This document shows, in pieces, positions 31,401 through 61,094 of a DNA stretch of 64,000 nt. Under the pieces are notes generated by a model that made no database searches, was not told the origin of the DNA, and saw nothing but the letters and a program-made list of their open reading frames with translations. Source of the stretch: Molanna angustata (taxonomy: Eukaryota; Arthropoda; Insecta; Trichoptera; Molannidae); assembly GCA_963576475.1 (NCBI GenBank), contig OY754972.1:32836556-32900555 (forward strand). Direction: 5' to 3'. Made by a program: the position numbers and the translations under genes. Each line of letters starts with the position of its first letter. The first letter of the stretch is position 1.

Positions 31401-34400
31401 CTAGTCTATTGATATCTTGTATACTTTTTGAGATACAATTTTTTGAAAATGGTTGAAAAATGACCCGAGGGGTATTTCCGAGGCCTTACAATTTTTGTGA
31501 CACCATAGTATAAGATTTAATATTCTAATAAATAAATGCAGATTTAGATAAAAATACAATTATTCATTCAAATCTCATACATTTTACATGAAAAAATGTT
31601 AAACTTGTGTTTTACCGTTATTTTTTTATAAAAAACATCCTTTGCCTCCTCCATCTCCCTCTATCCTGACATGCACCCCTCCAGTTCCTTACACCAACAG
31701 CCTCCACATCCCGCTGCACGCCATCCAGCCATCGGAGCTTGGGTCTACCAATGCTTCGTCTACCTTGTGGATTTGTGTGCAGGACCCTTTTTGGCACTCT
31801 TTCATCGCCCATTCTTTCCACGTGTCCTGCCCATCGCAGCCTCCCTATTTTTATCACCTTTATAATGTTGGGCTAATTATAAATATCGTAGATCTCATCT
31901 TGCGTCCTATTCTCCAAGCTCCGTTTACCTGCACAGGTCCGAATATCCTTCTGAGTATTTTTCTCTCGAACACTAGTAGAGACAATTCATCTTTTTTACT
32001 CAATACCCAGCATTCAGAACCATAAGTTAGTACGGGGCGTAGCAACGTTTTGTAGATTGTGACTTTGGTTTTTCTAGACATCATCCGAGATGGCAGATGT
32101 CTTCTCAGACCAAAGAAACATCTGTTTGCAGTATATATCCTTCACTTAATTTCAGTGGATGTGTCATTTGCGTTAGTCACAATCGATCCCAAGTAAGTAA
32201 AACTTTCACCAGTTTCTATTGTGTGGGCGCCTACGCTGATTGTTGTTGGGTTTTGGTTGCTATTAGCAGACTTGGTGATTGGCATATATTTGGTCTTACT
32301 GGCATTGATGCAAAGTCCCATTTCTTTAGCAGTTCTTTCTAACTCAACAAATGTTTCCATCATTGCCCGTTACGATCTACCGATTATATCAATATCATCA
32401 GCGTAACCCAGTACTTCAACTGATTTGTAGAATATTGTTCCATTTGTTTGGATACTAGATTCTCTCACACACCTCTCCAAGGCAATGTTAAAAAGTAAAC
32501 AAGCTAGCGCATCTCCTTGACGGAGGCCACAGACCTTACACTGCGACTGGTTCATAGTGAGTCTAGTCATCCTTATCAATTTATTGGGAATGCCCAGGTG
32601 TTTCATCGCCTTGTATAATTGTGATCTGCTAATGCTGTCATATGCAGCTTTGAAGTCGATGAATAAATGATGTTTGTGGATGTTATATTCTAGAGTCTTT
32701 TCCAGTATTTGTCTGAGAGTGAATATTTGGTCTATAGTAGATCTTCCTGGGCGAAATCCGCTTTGGTACTGCCCAACCTGACTTTCGGCATATGGTAATA
32801 TTCTGGAGTGTTCCCCTTAGTAAATAGTACAATTTCATGAATTGATCCATATATTAAAAAAGGATCAGGACAGGTGCACTATTTTCCTGACAAAAATGTC
32901 AATTAAATAAATATTGCAACTAATTAAATAAGATGGGTCGATGGCAGAGCGGTTAGCGCATTGGGTTAGTAATCCAGTGGTCGCTAGTTCGAATCCTGCC
33001 TCGACCGATTTCGTTCACCTATAGCACAAGCATTTATGCTTATTTTAGAGAACGTAGGAAGATGTATATGTACTTGTTTAACAAGGACATATTCATTTTT
33101 TTTTTAAAAAAAAATATATGTACACCTTTGATGATCATCACACTTTCTAGGTGAGATGAGACTGATGTGTTGTATTTCCTTTTAGAAGGTAATACACACC
33201 CGCACACCTGTCGCTGGTTACCCCACATTTTGGGATATGCCTTGATGGTATGAATGATTGAAAATAATAGTCAATATAATATAACGTAATAAATATAAAA
33301 AAATACTATGTACGCATTAAATTAGTGATGTATTAGGCTTTTTGTTCTCGCCATTACACATTACACATATTGTATCTTAATGTTTTTTTCTGTATTGTGA
33401 ATAGTTTTCATATATTTGATGTGATGGGCACAAGACAAATTAATAGATAAATAATTATTTTTGGAGCATTTCAGAGTAGTAGGAACTTACTTTTTTTCGC
33501 ATTTTAAGTCACATTTTTAACATTGTCACTCAAAAAGCCATGATTTTCTTTATTCATTAATAAACTTTTATAGTATTTTGAATGAAAAAAATGTTGAGTG
33601 ACTTTGATATTTGGTTTCCCATTGGAGATATTTGAATTCTTGAAAGTATCTCCAATGTTTTTTATAAAAAAATAAGGGGAAAACACAAGTTTAACATTTT
33701 TTCATGTAATATGTATAAGATTTGAATTAATAATTGTGTTTTTATCCAAATCTGCATTTATTTATTAGAATATTAAAAAAATTCTGTGATACAATTAAAA
33801 TTGAAAAAGTTGTTTTTATACTATGGTGTCACAAAAATGTAAGGCCTCGGAAATAGCCCTCGGGTCATTTTCAAAAAATTATATCTCAAAAAGTAGGTAT
33901 GCAAGATATCAAAATAATATTTTGCATCATTAAATAGGTATGTCAAAAAGAATAACAAAATCTGAGACCGTGGGTGACACGGCTGTATGTTTTGACGTGG
34001 ACTAACCCATTTTTATCTGTTAAAATATTTGGTATTAGTGGCATTAATTTGATTGTATCTAATTATCATTAGAATTAATACTGCTACTGTTTCTATGCCA
34101 AATAACATGAGAAATCACGTGGGCTGCGCTGCGCAGAGTGCAATTTTTTCAACTTTTTGTTTGGTTGGTATACAGGCAAACTGCCCCCCTCCATGGTTGG
34201 TATACAGGCAAACTGCCCCCTCCATGACGAAAATTCTCAAGTTATTTGGTGTTTATCAATTTTCTCTATATCAAATAAATGTTGTATATAATTGTTTTAT
34301 TTACTTGCAGGATAAAACAGATAAATACATAGGTATACCAAAACAGAATAATAGGGAATTAATTGATAAATATTTATCAGAAATGAAAGAACTTTGGTTA

Positions 34401-34655
34401 CCATCCCAATCCCAAATAAAGAATGTGAGGAATCAATGCAGTAGGGAAGTGATGGGATACATAACCCGAGGAGATTTTAGTTTGACTGAAGGTCGGGGAT
34501 ATGGAATAGGATATGTTACCTTGCAAACTATATTCAACATAGTGAAAGTGAAAATCAACTCTAATAGAAAACACGGTGTGTGTTTTGTATTAACAAGAAA
34601 CCCAATGTCACTTCACTATAGATATGCTAACATGGAAATTATTTGTGATTATTAA
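26938..34655 (+). CDS. Pop1: Pop1, RNase P/MRP protein subunit (4 exons)
   Basis: The coding sequence joins 26938-28435, 28545-28912, 29078-29347 and 34311-34655; all introns are GT-AG and the frame is maintained throughout, giving 826 residues. Pop1 is the largest protein of the nuclear RNase P and RNase MRP ribonucleoproteins, which process tRNA 5' ends and pre-rRNA; it binds and organises the RNA. Family hallmarks are HMRRRVMSHNSKRLPRRLR near residue 60, ETHIWHAKRFHM near 123 and WGYKLP (Pop1 N domain), GWDIIIPSGYGMAFW...RGARVGGLRE near 505 (POPLD domain), and a C-terminal GRGYGIGYVTLQ...LTRNPMSLHYRYA block. The length is shorter than human POP1 (1024) but complete in blocks. The start ATG is in good context (AATAATGGCG). 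A polyadenylation signal candidate AATAAA lies at about 34815. Confidence 0.95.
28545..28912 (+). CDS. Pop1: Pop1 exon 2 (POPLD domain)
   Basis: The acceptor TTGTATAG precedes GTTACAACTGTGG, completing a Gly codon. It encodes GWDIIIPSGYGMAFWVSF and RGARVGGLRE, the most diagnostic Pop1 segment, and ends in frame at CAG|GTTTGC. Confidence 0.92.
29078..29347 (+). CDS. Pop1: Pop1 exon 3
   Basis: Ninety codons after TTTCACAG, from EIIKTKNIPLGFD to a basic RRKHVRNKRKIT. It ends in frame at ACG|GTAAAC. Confidence 0.88.
29381..29402. repeat. TA microsatellite
   Basis: (TA)n of about 11 units at the start of Pop1 intron 3, directly abutting the left arm of the long-inverted-repeat element. Confidence 0.9.
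29515..31402 (+). mobile_element. Dispersed family 'CCAACTG', copy 1
   Basis: It starts CCAACTGTCGATTC and ends CAGTTGGATTTCATGTGTTACATGCAACTAGTC. Internal landmarks shared with four other copies in this window are CACCAACT(T)AGAGGC, CGCAGCATATATGTTCC, CTTTTGATCCGCTCAATTTACAG, TATAGGCCTACAAAA, CAGTCAGGGGTTATCAAC and CCGAAACACCCCAACTAG. TATT on both sides may be the target duplication. No coding capacity is seen; the superfamily is unknown to me. Confidence 0.7.
31639..32820 (-). mobile_element. RTE-type LINE reverse transcriptase fragment, decayed
   Basis: The - strand reads in broken frames through typical RTE reverse-transcriptase blocks: YQSGFRPGRSTIDQIFTLRQ, LFIDFKAAYDSI, CGLRQGDALACLLFNIALE, YADDIDIIGRS (catalytic YADD near 32395), GESFTYLGSIV, TLLRPVLTYGSECW and the C-terminal RLRWAGHVERM...GRPKLRW. 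Frameshifts separate the segments, the endonuclease domain is missing, and the 3' end stops at the inverted-repeat arm. It is a dead 5'-truncated copy. Confidence 0.85.
32936..33255 (+). mobile_element. tRNA-derived SINE, copy 1
   Basis: The head (32936-33006) resembles a tRNA: paired GGTCGA/TCGACC ends, an A-box-like TGGCAGAGCGG, an anticodon-like stem around TTAGTAA and a B box AGTTCGAATCC. The T stem is mispaired and the body continues with GCATTTATGCTTATTTTAG, CACACCCGCACACCTGTCGC and a GGTATGAATGATTGAAAA tail. A second partial copy lies at 34851-34945 (minus) and a 3' part at 55930-56070. Confidence 0.72.
34163..34226 (+). repeat. Two-copy tandem duplication near intron 3 acceptor
   Basis: GGTTGGTATACAGGCAAACT followed by a C run and CCAT occurs twice in tandem, about 80 bp upstream of Pop1 exon 4. 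Confidence 0.8.
34311..34655 (+). CDS. Pop1: Pop1 exon 4
   Basis: Last 114 codons after TTACTTGCAG; it holds the C-terminal conserved block (CSREVMGYITRGDFS, GRGYGIGYVTLQ, FVLTRNPMSLHYRYA) and the TAA stop. The preceding intron is about 5 kb and filled with mobile DNA. Confidence 0.93.
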   Translation, partial: DKTDKYIGIPKQNNRELIDKYLSEMKELWLPSQSQIKNVRNQCSREVMGYITRGDFSLTEGRGYGIGYVTLQTIFNIVKVKINSNRKHGVCFVLTRNPMSLHYRYANMEIICDY

Positions 34656-34850
34656 ATATTATTATTGAATTAAGTTACTTGAGTGGTTTCATTCTCCATA
34701 GTGCCTGCGAACCCAATAATAAGATTGAATATTACTTCAAAGTTTTAAATTATAACAAAATTACGTTGAGTTTCATATTCTTCCTCTTTCGAAATACAGT
34801 CTTAAAATATGTTGAAATAAATGAGATTTTTTTTTAAGAATGAATATGTC

Positions 34851-34945
34851 CTAAACTAAGCATAAATGCTTGAACTGTGAACGGAATCGGTTGTGGCAGG
34901 ATTCAAAATCGCGACTTCTGAATTACTAAACCAACACCATCCATC
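34851..34945 (-). mobile_element. SINE copy 2, partial
   Basis: Its reverse complement reads GTTTAGTAATTCAGAAGTCGC, GAATCCTGCC, GCATTTATGCTTAGTTTAGG, matching 32965-33052. It is split by a LINE tail. Confidence 0.65.
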
Positions 34946-35201
34946 ATCATTGCCTGCCCCTCTATCCCAGTTCATCCGGGGTCGGGCCTCCTAATCATCA
35001 GTCGCCATGATCTGCGACTCTGCGTCGTCTCCTGTGGGACACTCGTCCACCATGTCGCCGGCGGTCTGCCTCTTCCTCGTGGTTTTGAGGGATACCGAGC
35101 ACAATTTTGTACTGAGCACAGTAGGTGTCCTCCCTTCGCATGACATGGCCATACCATCGTTGTCTGCCTTCTTTCAGTTTCTCCTCTATTGGGATTATTA
35201 T
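34946..35201 (-). mobile_element. LINE 3' tail with 19-bp target duplication
   Basis: The - strand encodes IEEKLKEGRQRWYGHVMRRED, the C-terminal block common in RTE-type LINEs, followed by a GATGATG-like tail. The insert is flanked by TAAACCAACACCATCCATC (34927-34945 and 35202-35220). It is an extremely 5'-truncated retrotransposition event into SINE copy 2. Confidence 0.85.
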
Positions 35202-35519
35202 TAAACCAACACCATCCATCTATTTGTAAAAAGGTTTTTAGAAATTAAAAACAAATTGTTAAATATCATTTTATATTTATTATCATAGATTTCCAAAAAT
35301 ATTTCCTAATATGTACAGGGAAGATTTCAAGAATTATGTGAAATTTCATTTATATATATCATATTTCTTATTTTTTAAAATTCATCAGAAAACTTTTCTC
35401 AAATCTATCTAAAAGCTAATTTTAAATCAAAATAAATATTGACAAGAAAAAATATGGTAAGAATTATCATAATAATAATAATAGCTTAGGTACTTGGATA
35501 TACAAATAAACTTAAATTC

Positions 35520-36450
35520 TCTTAACATATTGACAAAGTATCGTGCCAAGATATACGAGATTCGTATGCATGGTCTATATTTTTCACGGTTTTTCCAACT
35601 TTGAAGTCAAAAAACACCAACTTAGAGGCTTCGCAGCATATATGTTCCTTATATGGATTTACTCAGAATTAGGAGTAGAACATTTAGTGTGTCTCTGTGC
35701 GTATGCCCCTTATAAATTTTGATCCGCTCAATTTACAGAGCCCAATATTTCAAAATATACAGTTAGTTATAGGCCTACAAAAGTTTCATAGTCAGAATTT
35801 TGTTTCAGTCAGGGGTTATCAACTTTGAATTTTTCCATATATCTCAAAAACAATACAAGCTAGAAAGCTGAAAATTGGTATAAATATAGACAAATACAAA
35901 ATCTCAAATTTATCCTTTTTAAAAAATTCCAGAATTTCTCAAACATTTTTTATTAAGTAAAACATTTTTTTTATAATAAATTTGTGTTTAACTGCCCATA
36001 TTTCCAAAGTTTTTAAAAATATCGAAAAAAACCGAAACACCCCAACTAGATAATTTAATTTGCTATAAATAATATTTGCATTGTAGTAGTACATCTTAAA
36101 CTTTTTTTTAACAATTTTTATAAAAATTGAATTTAGTGATGACATTGTTTCATACAATTTGTAAGGCAATATACACTACACAATATGTGGACTCTCAATA
36201 GTTTAATACTTAATCTCCAAACATATATACATACATACATACATACCATCATGCTGTTTTCATATTCTGGGTAGGAAAACCAGACACCTCCATACTATCC
36301 ATCCGGACGTACATACCTACATGTTTTATATAGAAAACAAAATATCTTACAATATTAAGTGTTAATAGTTTGGTATGTATTCTTCAATTATACACATAGT
36401 ATACTATCGCCATTGACAGTTGGATCTCATGTGTTACATGCATTACTAGT
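35520..36450 (+). mobile_element. Dispersed family 'CCAACTG', copy 2
   Basis: This shares with copy 4 the left start (TTCTCTTAACATAT(T/C)GACAA, TTTTTCACGG, CCAACTTTGAAGTCAAAAAA) and ends CAGTTGGATCTCATGTGTTACATGCA. From 36451 to 37293 I recognise only AT-rich intergenic sequence. Confidence 0.65.
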
Positions 36451-37297
36451 ACCTAATATAAATATCTTAGGTACTTGGATATATAAATAAACTTCAGAGT
36501 ACAAGAATATTGACATTATTTTCATGTTCCAACTGTCGTTTTGTCCAAATTATCACCAAGTGAAGTCAAGAAAGGTGGTGTGGTTGGTTTCTCCACTAAG
36601 TTTTGTTTGACTTTTAGTGACTCTTATTTGTATTGTTTTACTAATATCGGTTTTCTTATAATTTGATTGTTTTATTGAGGCTATTGTTTGCATTATCTTT
36701 TATATTAATTTTATTACTATTTTTAAAACTATTGTCAAGCGTGCGTGCTGTTCAACGCGGTTGGGATTCTAATACTATCATCTCTGTTATTCATAACCTG
36801 ATTGCTTCGTTTTTATAATATTTCAATTGCTTCTTTATAAATTCTTTGTTATTGAGTTGTCGAAATGTATTATATAGTAAATTCATAAATAGGTAATAAA
36901 TTCAATAAAAGGTCAAATTATTTTTAGTGTTCATTTCCTTTACTCTAATTATTTTTCTACCTTAAAATTAAAATATCTGGCTGAATTTGAAACACAGATG
37001 ATTTTAGTATTCTTTGTATGAATTGATGAGAGTTACAAGAATATTAAAAAAAGATATTGCAAATGAGCAAAATGGAAACAACAAAATATTTGAATATTTT
37101 AATTTAAATAAAATATACAAACAAGTAGACTCTCATTCTGTCATTCTGTCCATCAAACAATCAAAGATAAAAATAATTTAATTGGCTTGGAATTAAGACA
37201 GAAATGAATTGTAGTAGTGTGTTTATTTATTGTGTGCCCTATCAGTATAAACATGATATTAAACTGTAGCTGATTATCACACACATTATAATATTAA

Positions 37298-37950
37298 GGG
37301 GGGGACTGCTGCCAACGTACCTATTTTTCAATTTGATATACCATCATTATTTCTTATCAAATCGTTTTGAAAAAAATAATTCAGATAGTTTGGGTATTAA
37401 TAAATAAAAATATACCTTAATGTTTTGATAATGTTCTGTATTAACTCTTGTAGAAAAATAATGGCATACCCCGATTTTCAACATTTATCTTATATTTTTA
37501 ATAAACTATGAGGCGAAGACAAAAATATCTAGAAAAATACGATGTGACGTTGCAGTAATGCTTCAGGTTTAGTAAATAAACCTAAAAAACATTTATTTTC
37601 CATTCAGCGCCATTGCGTAATAAAAGTTTTCTTGGTTTATTTACTTAACCTGACGCATTAATGCAACGTCATATCATATTTTTCCAGGTATTTTGTTCTT
37701 CTTTAATTTATAAAAAAAATATTGCTCTATACCTTATATTTTTTTAGAAATTTAAGATAAATGTCTAAAATCGGGGTATGCTTATTATTTTCTTACAAGA
37801 ATATATAAAGAACATAATCAAAACGTTAGGTATATTTCTCTTTATTAATATCCAAACTAACTAGGTTATTTTTTTCAAAATGTTTCGTTTAGTATTAATG
37901 GTGGTATATCAAATTGAAAAAATAGGTACGTTGGCAGCAGAGTCACCCTC
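37298..37950. mobile_element. Palindromic piggyBac-type MITE, TSD TTAA
   Basis: The 653-bp element is almost one continuous inverted repeat with arms of about 300 bp around a short loop near 37588-37640. The ends read G-rich...CTGCTGCCAACGTACC and the complement. TTAA flanks both sides (37294-37297 and 37951-37954), the piggyBac target signature. No coding capacity. Confidence 0.85.
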
Positions 37951-38162
37951 TTAACTAACAAGTGATAGAAATAAAATGTAACTTTTAATTGTCATGTAAA
38001 TTTATAACATAGGTAGGTACACCTACATCTTGTGTTACAACAACTCTCAATCACTTCTCTGAGAAACTCTGTTTCAATTACTGTCTAATGGCACTTTACA
38101 GAGGTAAATAAAGTATAATTTATTTTAATAAAACAACAAATATACCAAATACCTACACTAAT

Positions 38163-38872
38163 GCCCGATTTCTCCGAGGCTCCTTAACTTAAAAAATCAC
38201 ATTTATGAACCACTTAGTGCAAAATTGCATTTCACCAAACAAACAATATTAGCCTCGCTTAGCGACGTCGGCGCATACAATTTTAATTGGCGATCTCTAG
38301 TGGATTAACCGTTCATAAACGTCACTTAACGCAAAAGACAGATAGATATTTGGGTTACCATTTCGTCCATCGCAGAGTTGTTTTATTATTGAATTTATCT
38401 TTTTTTTTTGTAAAATTTTGTTTATTGTCATCATGGAAGATGGCTGGATAAATATGCGCGTCCTGTCCCGTGTTGAACAATCTCAACAAGTGAGAAGCTC
38501 CTTGAAGTGAACAACAGCCATGACAGTGAGCAACGTAGGTTTTTATTTATAGTCATGAGATCAAAGTAATACCTTTTTATAATTAATTTATATATAGAGT
38601 AAAAATCGTGAAATTCACACGTTAGAATATTTTAATCATATTTTTATAGTTTATTATGTATTTCTTATTTGTATATTTTTTAAAGTAAGGTTATCTTGAG
38701 TCCATATTCATGTTCACCGGAAACATAACAAAAAATAATCCTGACATCAGCTTAGTGTGGGTGTTATTTGTTGGTGAAATGCAAATTTACTAAGTAAGCC
38801 ACATAAGGATTTAAGTTTCAAATGGGTACTTACCTGATGTTCGGTTTTGAGGGACCTTGGAGAAATCGGCTA
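38163..38872. mobile_element. TIR element splitting the first minisatellite monomer
   Basis: Terminal inverted repeats GCCCGATTTCTCC and GGAGAAATCGGC bound about 710 bp. Internal landmarks match the element at 23506-24391. A lone monomer fragment (AACAAATATACCAAATAC) sits immediately to its left, so it inserted into the array's edge. Confidence 0.65.
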
Positions 38873-40025
38873 TAATACTCTTTGATGTTAACATCTCACA
38901 GTTGAATTTGTGTATTTTAATGAAATAACAAATATACCAAGTACACTAATACTCTTTGATGTTAACATCTCACAGTTGAATTTGTGTATTTTAATGAAAT
39001 AACAAATATACCAAGTACACTAATACTCTTTGATGTTAACATCTCACAGTTGAATTTGTGTATTTTAATGAAATAACAAATATACCAAGTACACTAATAC
39101 TCTTTGATGTTAACATCTCACAGTTGAATTTGTGTATTTTAATGAAATAACAAATATACCAAGTACACTAATACTCTTTGATGTTAACATCTCACAGTTG
39201 AATTTGTGTATTTTAATGAAATAACAAATATACCAAGTACACTAATACTCTTTGATGTTAACATCTCACAGTTGAATTTGTGTATTTTAATGAAATAACA
39301 AATATACCAAGTACACTAATACTCTTTGATGTTAACATCTCACAGTTGAATTTGTATATTTATTTTAATAAAATAACAAATATACCAAGTACACTAATAC
39401 TCTTTGATGTTAACATCTCACAGTTGAATTTGTATATTTATTTTAATAAAATAACAAATATACCAAGTACACTAATACTCTTTGATGTTAACATCTCACA
39501 GTTGAATTTGTATATTTATTTTAATAAAATAACAAATATACCAAGTACACTAATACTCTTTGATGTTAACATCTCACAGTTGAATTTGTGTATTTATTTT
39601 AATAAAATAACAAATATACCAAGTACACTAATACTCTGATGTTAACATCATCTCACAGTTGAATTTGTATATTTATTTTAATAAAATAACAAATATACCA
39701 AGTACACTAATACTCTGATGTTAACATCATCTCACAGTTGAATTTGTATATTTATTTTAATAAAATAACAAATATACCAAGTACACTAATACTCTTTGAT
39801 GTTAACATCTCACAGTTGAATTTGTATATTTATTTTAATAAAATAACAAATATACCAAGTACACTAATACTCTTTGATGTTAACATCTCACAGTTGAATT
39901 TGTATATTTATTTTAATAAAATAACAAATATACCAAGTACACTAATACTCTGATGTTAACATCTCACAGTTGAATTTGTATATTTTAATAAAATAACAAA
40001 TATACCAAGTACACTAATACTCTTA
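38873..40025. repeat. 74-79 bp minisatellite, about 15 copies
   Basis: The unit is TACTCTTTGATGTTAACATC-TCACAGTTGAATTTGTGTATTTT-AATAAAATAACAAATATACC-AAGTACACTAA. The first seven copies are 74 bp (TGTATTTTAATGAAAT) and later ones are 78-79 bp (TATATTTATTTTAATAAAAT); some have an ACATCATCTCA variant. Apparent repeat proteins in this stretch are just translations of the array. It lies about 140 bp past the Apt1 stop codon. Confidence 0.95.
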
Positions 40026-40162
40026 ATTTGATGTATATAATTCAGTGTAGTTCTCTTTGATGGATTTGATAAACATAGCAATGTAAAAAAATAGAAATAA
40101 AATAATATATATATAATTATAATAATAATATAAAATAAATAGGATGGTTGAATAATGTGACA

Positions 40163-58344
<18,182 letters not shown>

Positions 58345-59325
58345 CTGAAATCACCACAACATTTATTTACTAATCAACAAATTATCCACAATTTTTTTCC
58401 TCTAAATTAATATAATGTTTTACATCTATTAACTGTTATTATGTTGCCCTAATTATTTCTCTTCATTATGTCAATAATGTCCGATTTGGCAAATTTCTAT
58501 CAGGTGCTAAAAACAGTAATAACTAATACATTTCAACACCCAATCAACCAAAAGACTTGTACCAATATTATCTAAAGTTCTACTGAATGGATAGTATTCA
58601 ATCAATTCAATGCGTGGCTATGTTTTAATTCTCTCCTTGATCCACTGCAACCAGGTTTCGCTGGATTAAGATTACGGATGACAATAGACGCACAATGTAT
58701 CTTGACTTGATACTTTGTCGATTTGTTCAAGAAAATAAAATTCTCTTGAACAAATGGACAGTTGTATCAGACAGGCAGCTGATCTGTTAATTGCACCACA
58801 ACAATCAACCAGTTCCGGGGGCAAACTATCCCACTCCACTCCTCAACTCTGTTGAACAATGTTTCCACGATTCAGCTTCAACTTCATTGGACTCCAACTA
58901 TATCTTGAATTGTCACCTTTTGAATTGCTTGATAAATCAATTTGAATAAAAGCCTCTTCAGGGAATTGAATCAATGACATGGGCACCTACTGCAATGCAA
59001 TGCCATGCCCACAGATACAAGGAGCCCATAGAGAACAGAGTATATTGATGTGAAGTAAGTGTGTTTGTATTCCGGTTGACTGCAGTGTCGCAGTAATACT
59101 TATGTAAAATAATGTGTTCAGTGTCAAGGTTGAGTGTCAGTTTAATGCAATTATAATATTTAATATTTCATAATGTACTTGGCCTGTGTGTATTTACTGT
59201 GGAGTGATCTTTGTTATGTCATGATTCACTTATGTATTTAATTAAAAATATATGTCAAGTTAAACTTGCACTCCACCTACATATATACTGTTTCTTGATA
59301 CTTTGCCATGTATTCCAACTTTGTT
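58345..59325. other. Intronic sequence, no gene seen
   Basis: AT-rich sequence of the Apt1 intron preceding (in gene order) the 58344 exon. I searched the - strand for the missing FLHGLGDTG exon and did not find it. Confidence 0.4.
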
Positions 59326-60228
59326 CTCTTAACATATCGACAATGTTTCAAGCAAGCCAGGATACGCGAGAATTGTATGCAGAGGTCTACTTTTTTCACG
59401 GCTTTTCCAACTTTGAAGTCAAAAAACACCAACTTAGAGGCTTTGCAGCATATATGTTCCATACACGGATTTACTCAGAATTCGGAGTAGAACATTTCGT
59501 GTGTCTGTGTGCCCCCCCCCCCTTATAACTTTTGATCCGCTCAATTTACAGAGCCCAAAATTTCAGAATATATAAACAGTTATAGGCCTACAAAACTTTT
59601 ATACTCAGAATTTTGAATTTTTGTTTCAGTCAGGGGTTATCAACTTTTGAATTTTTACTTTATTTTTCCATATATCTCAGAAACCATAAGAGCTAGAACG
59701 CTGAAAATTGGTAAAAATATAGACAAATACAAAATCCGAAATTTGATTCTTCAAAAAAATTCCAGGGTTTCTCAAACGTTTTTTATTAAGAAAAATATTT
59801 TTTTTTATGATAAATTTATGAATTTAACTGCCTATATTTCCAAATTTTTTAAAAATATCGAAAAAAGCCGAAACACCCCAACTAGATAATTTAATTTTCT
59901 ATAAAAAATATACACATTGTATTAGCACATCTCAAACTTTTTTTAACAATTTTTATAAAAATTGAATTTAGTGACATTGCTTCATACAATTTGTATGTCA
60001 GTCGCCTATACACAATATGTAAGAAGACTTAATAGTTTGATAGGTACTTAATCTCCAAACATACATACAGAAGCATCATGCTGTTTTCATATTCCGGGTA
60101 GGAAAACAGGACTGACCTCCATACTGTCCTATCTTGACACATACCAACATGTGTTTGATTCTTATTCTTCAACTATACATACTATCGCTATCGACAGTTG
60201 GATCTCATGTGTTACATGCAACTAGTTT
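59326..60228 (+). mobile_element. Dispersed family 'CCAACTG', copy 4
   Basis: It has all the internal landmarks listed for copy 1 and ends TCGACAGTTGGATCTCATGTG-TTACATGCAACTAG. Apparent open frames are incidental. Confidence 0.72.
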
Positions 60229-60278
60229 AAAATAAAACAAGGAATTAATACTCAATTGAATATGACAGTTCTTTATTC

Positions 60279-61000
60279 AACTGTCGATTTAATTCTCTTA
60301 ATGAATCGACAGTAATAAGACAAGACGCATGTATGAAGGAACATTTTGTATGGTGTAGGGGACTTTTTGCATGCAAAAAACACCAACTTAAAGGCTTCGT
60401 AGCATATAATGTTCTATATATATGGATGAATTCAGAATATGAAGTAGAACATTTTGTGTGTCTGTGTGTCCCCCCCCTTATAACTTTTGATCCGCTCAAT
60501 TTACAGATCCCAAAATTTCAGAATATATGGATAGTTATAGGCCTACAAAACTTTTATATTCAGAATTTTGAATTTTTTATTTCAGTCAGGGGTTTTCAAC
60601 TTTTGAATTTTTACATATATCTCAAAAACCATATGAGCTAGATTGATATAAATATAGACAAATATAAAATCTCAAATTTGTTTTTTCAAAAAAATTCCAG
60701 AGCTTTTCAAACATTTTAAAAAAAGTATTGAAAAAAGCCGAAACCACCCAACTAGATCATTTAATTTGCTATAAAAAATATTAACATTATAGTAGTACAT
60801 CTCAAACTTTTTTTAACAATTTTGATAAAAATTGAATTTAGTGACGACATTGTTTCATACATTATGTAATATCTACACAATATCTCACTCAATAAATAGT
60901 TTGAAACCTACTTAATCTACAAACATACATCATGCTGTTTTCATATGCTAGGTAGGAAAAACAGGCTGACCTCCATACTATCCTATCCTATCCATATATA
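60279..61000 (+). mobile_element. Dispersed family 'CCAACTG', copy 5
   Basis: It starts CAACTGTCGATTTAATTCTC and includes CACCAACTTAAAGGCTTCG, TTTTGATCCGCTCAATTTAC and CCGAAACCACCCAACTAG. The 3' terminus is missing after the GACCTCCATACTATCCTATCC block. Confidence 0.7.
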
Positions 61001-61094
61001 TACTTTTTATTTTTATTCAACTTGAAACCAACAATGTATGAAGTAAAAATTAAATACAGAATATTTAATATCTAGCCTAAATACCCACTCCATA

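Larger units (their letters stand above)
29403..34010. mobile_element. Long-inverted-repeat (foldback-like) element in Pop1 intron 3
   Basis: The left arm (29403-29514 and 31403-31638) and the right arm (33655-34010) are inverted copies of about 350 bp. Both begin TGGGT(C/T)A...CACGTCAAAACAT and share GTGTCACCCA(C/T)GGTCTCAG and GACCCGAGGG-type blocks. The left arm is split by a dispersed repeat. Between the arms lie an RTE-type LINE and a tRNA-derived SINE. No transposase is recognised, and the target duplication is obscured by the adjacent TA repeat. Confidence 0.7.

Noticed and set aside
32936..33006. Functional tRNA gene
   Set aside because: The T stem is mispaired, and the sequence continues into a body and tail shared with two other sites, as in a SINE.
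38873..40025. Repeat protein of 70-119 residues
   Set aside because: It is only the translation of a 74-79 bp minisatellite whose unit length changes between a multiple of three and not, with no start or domain evidence.
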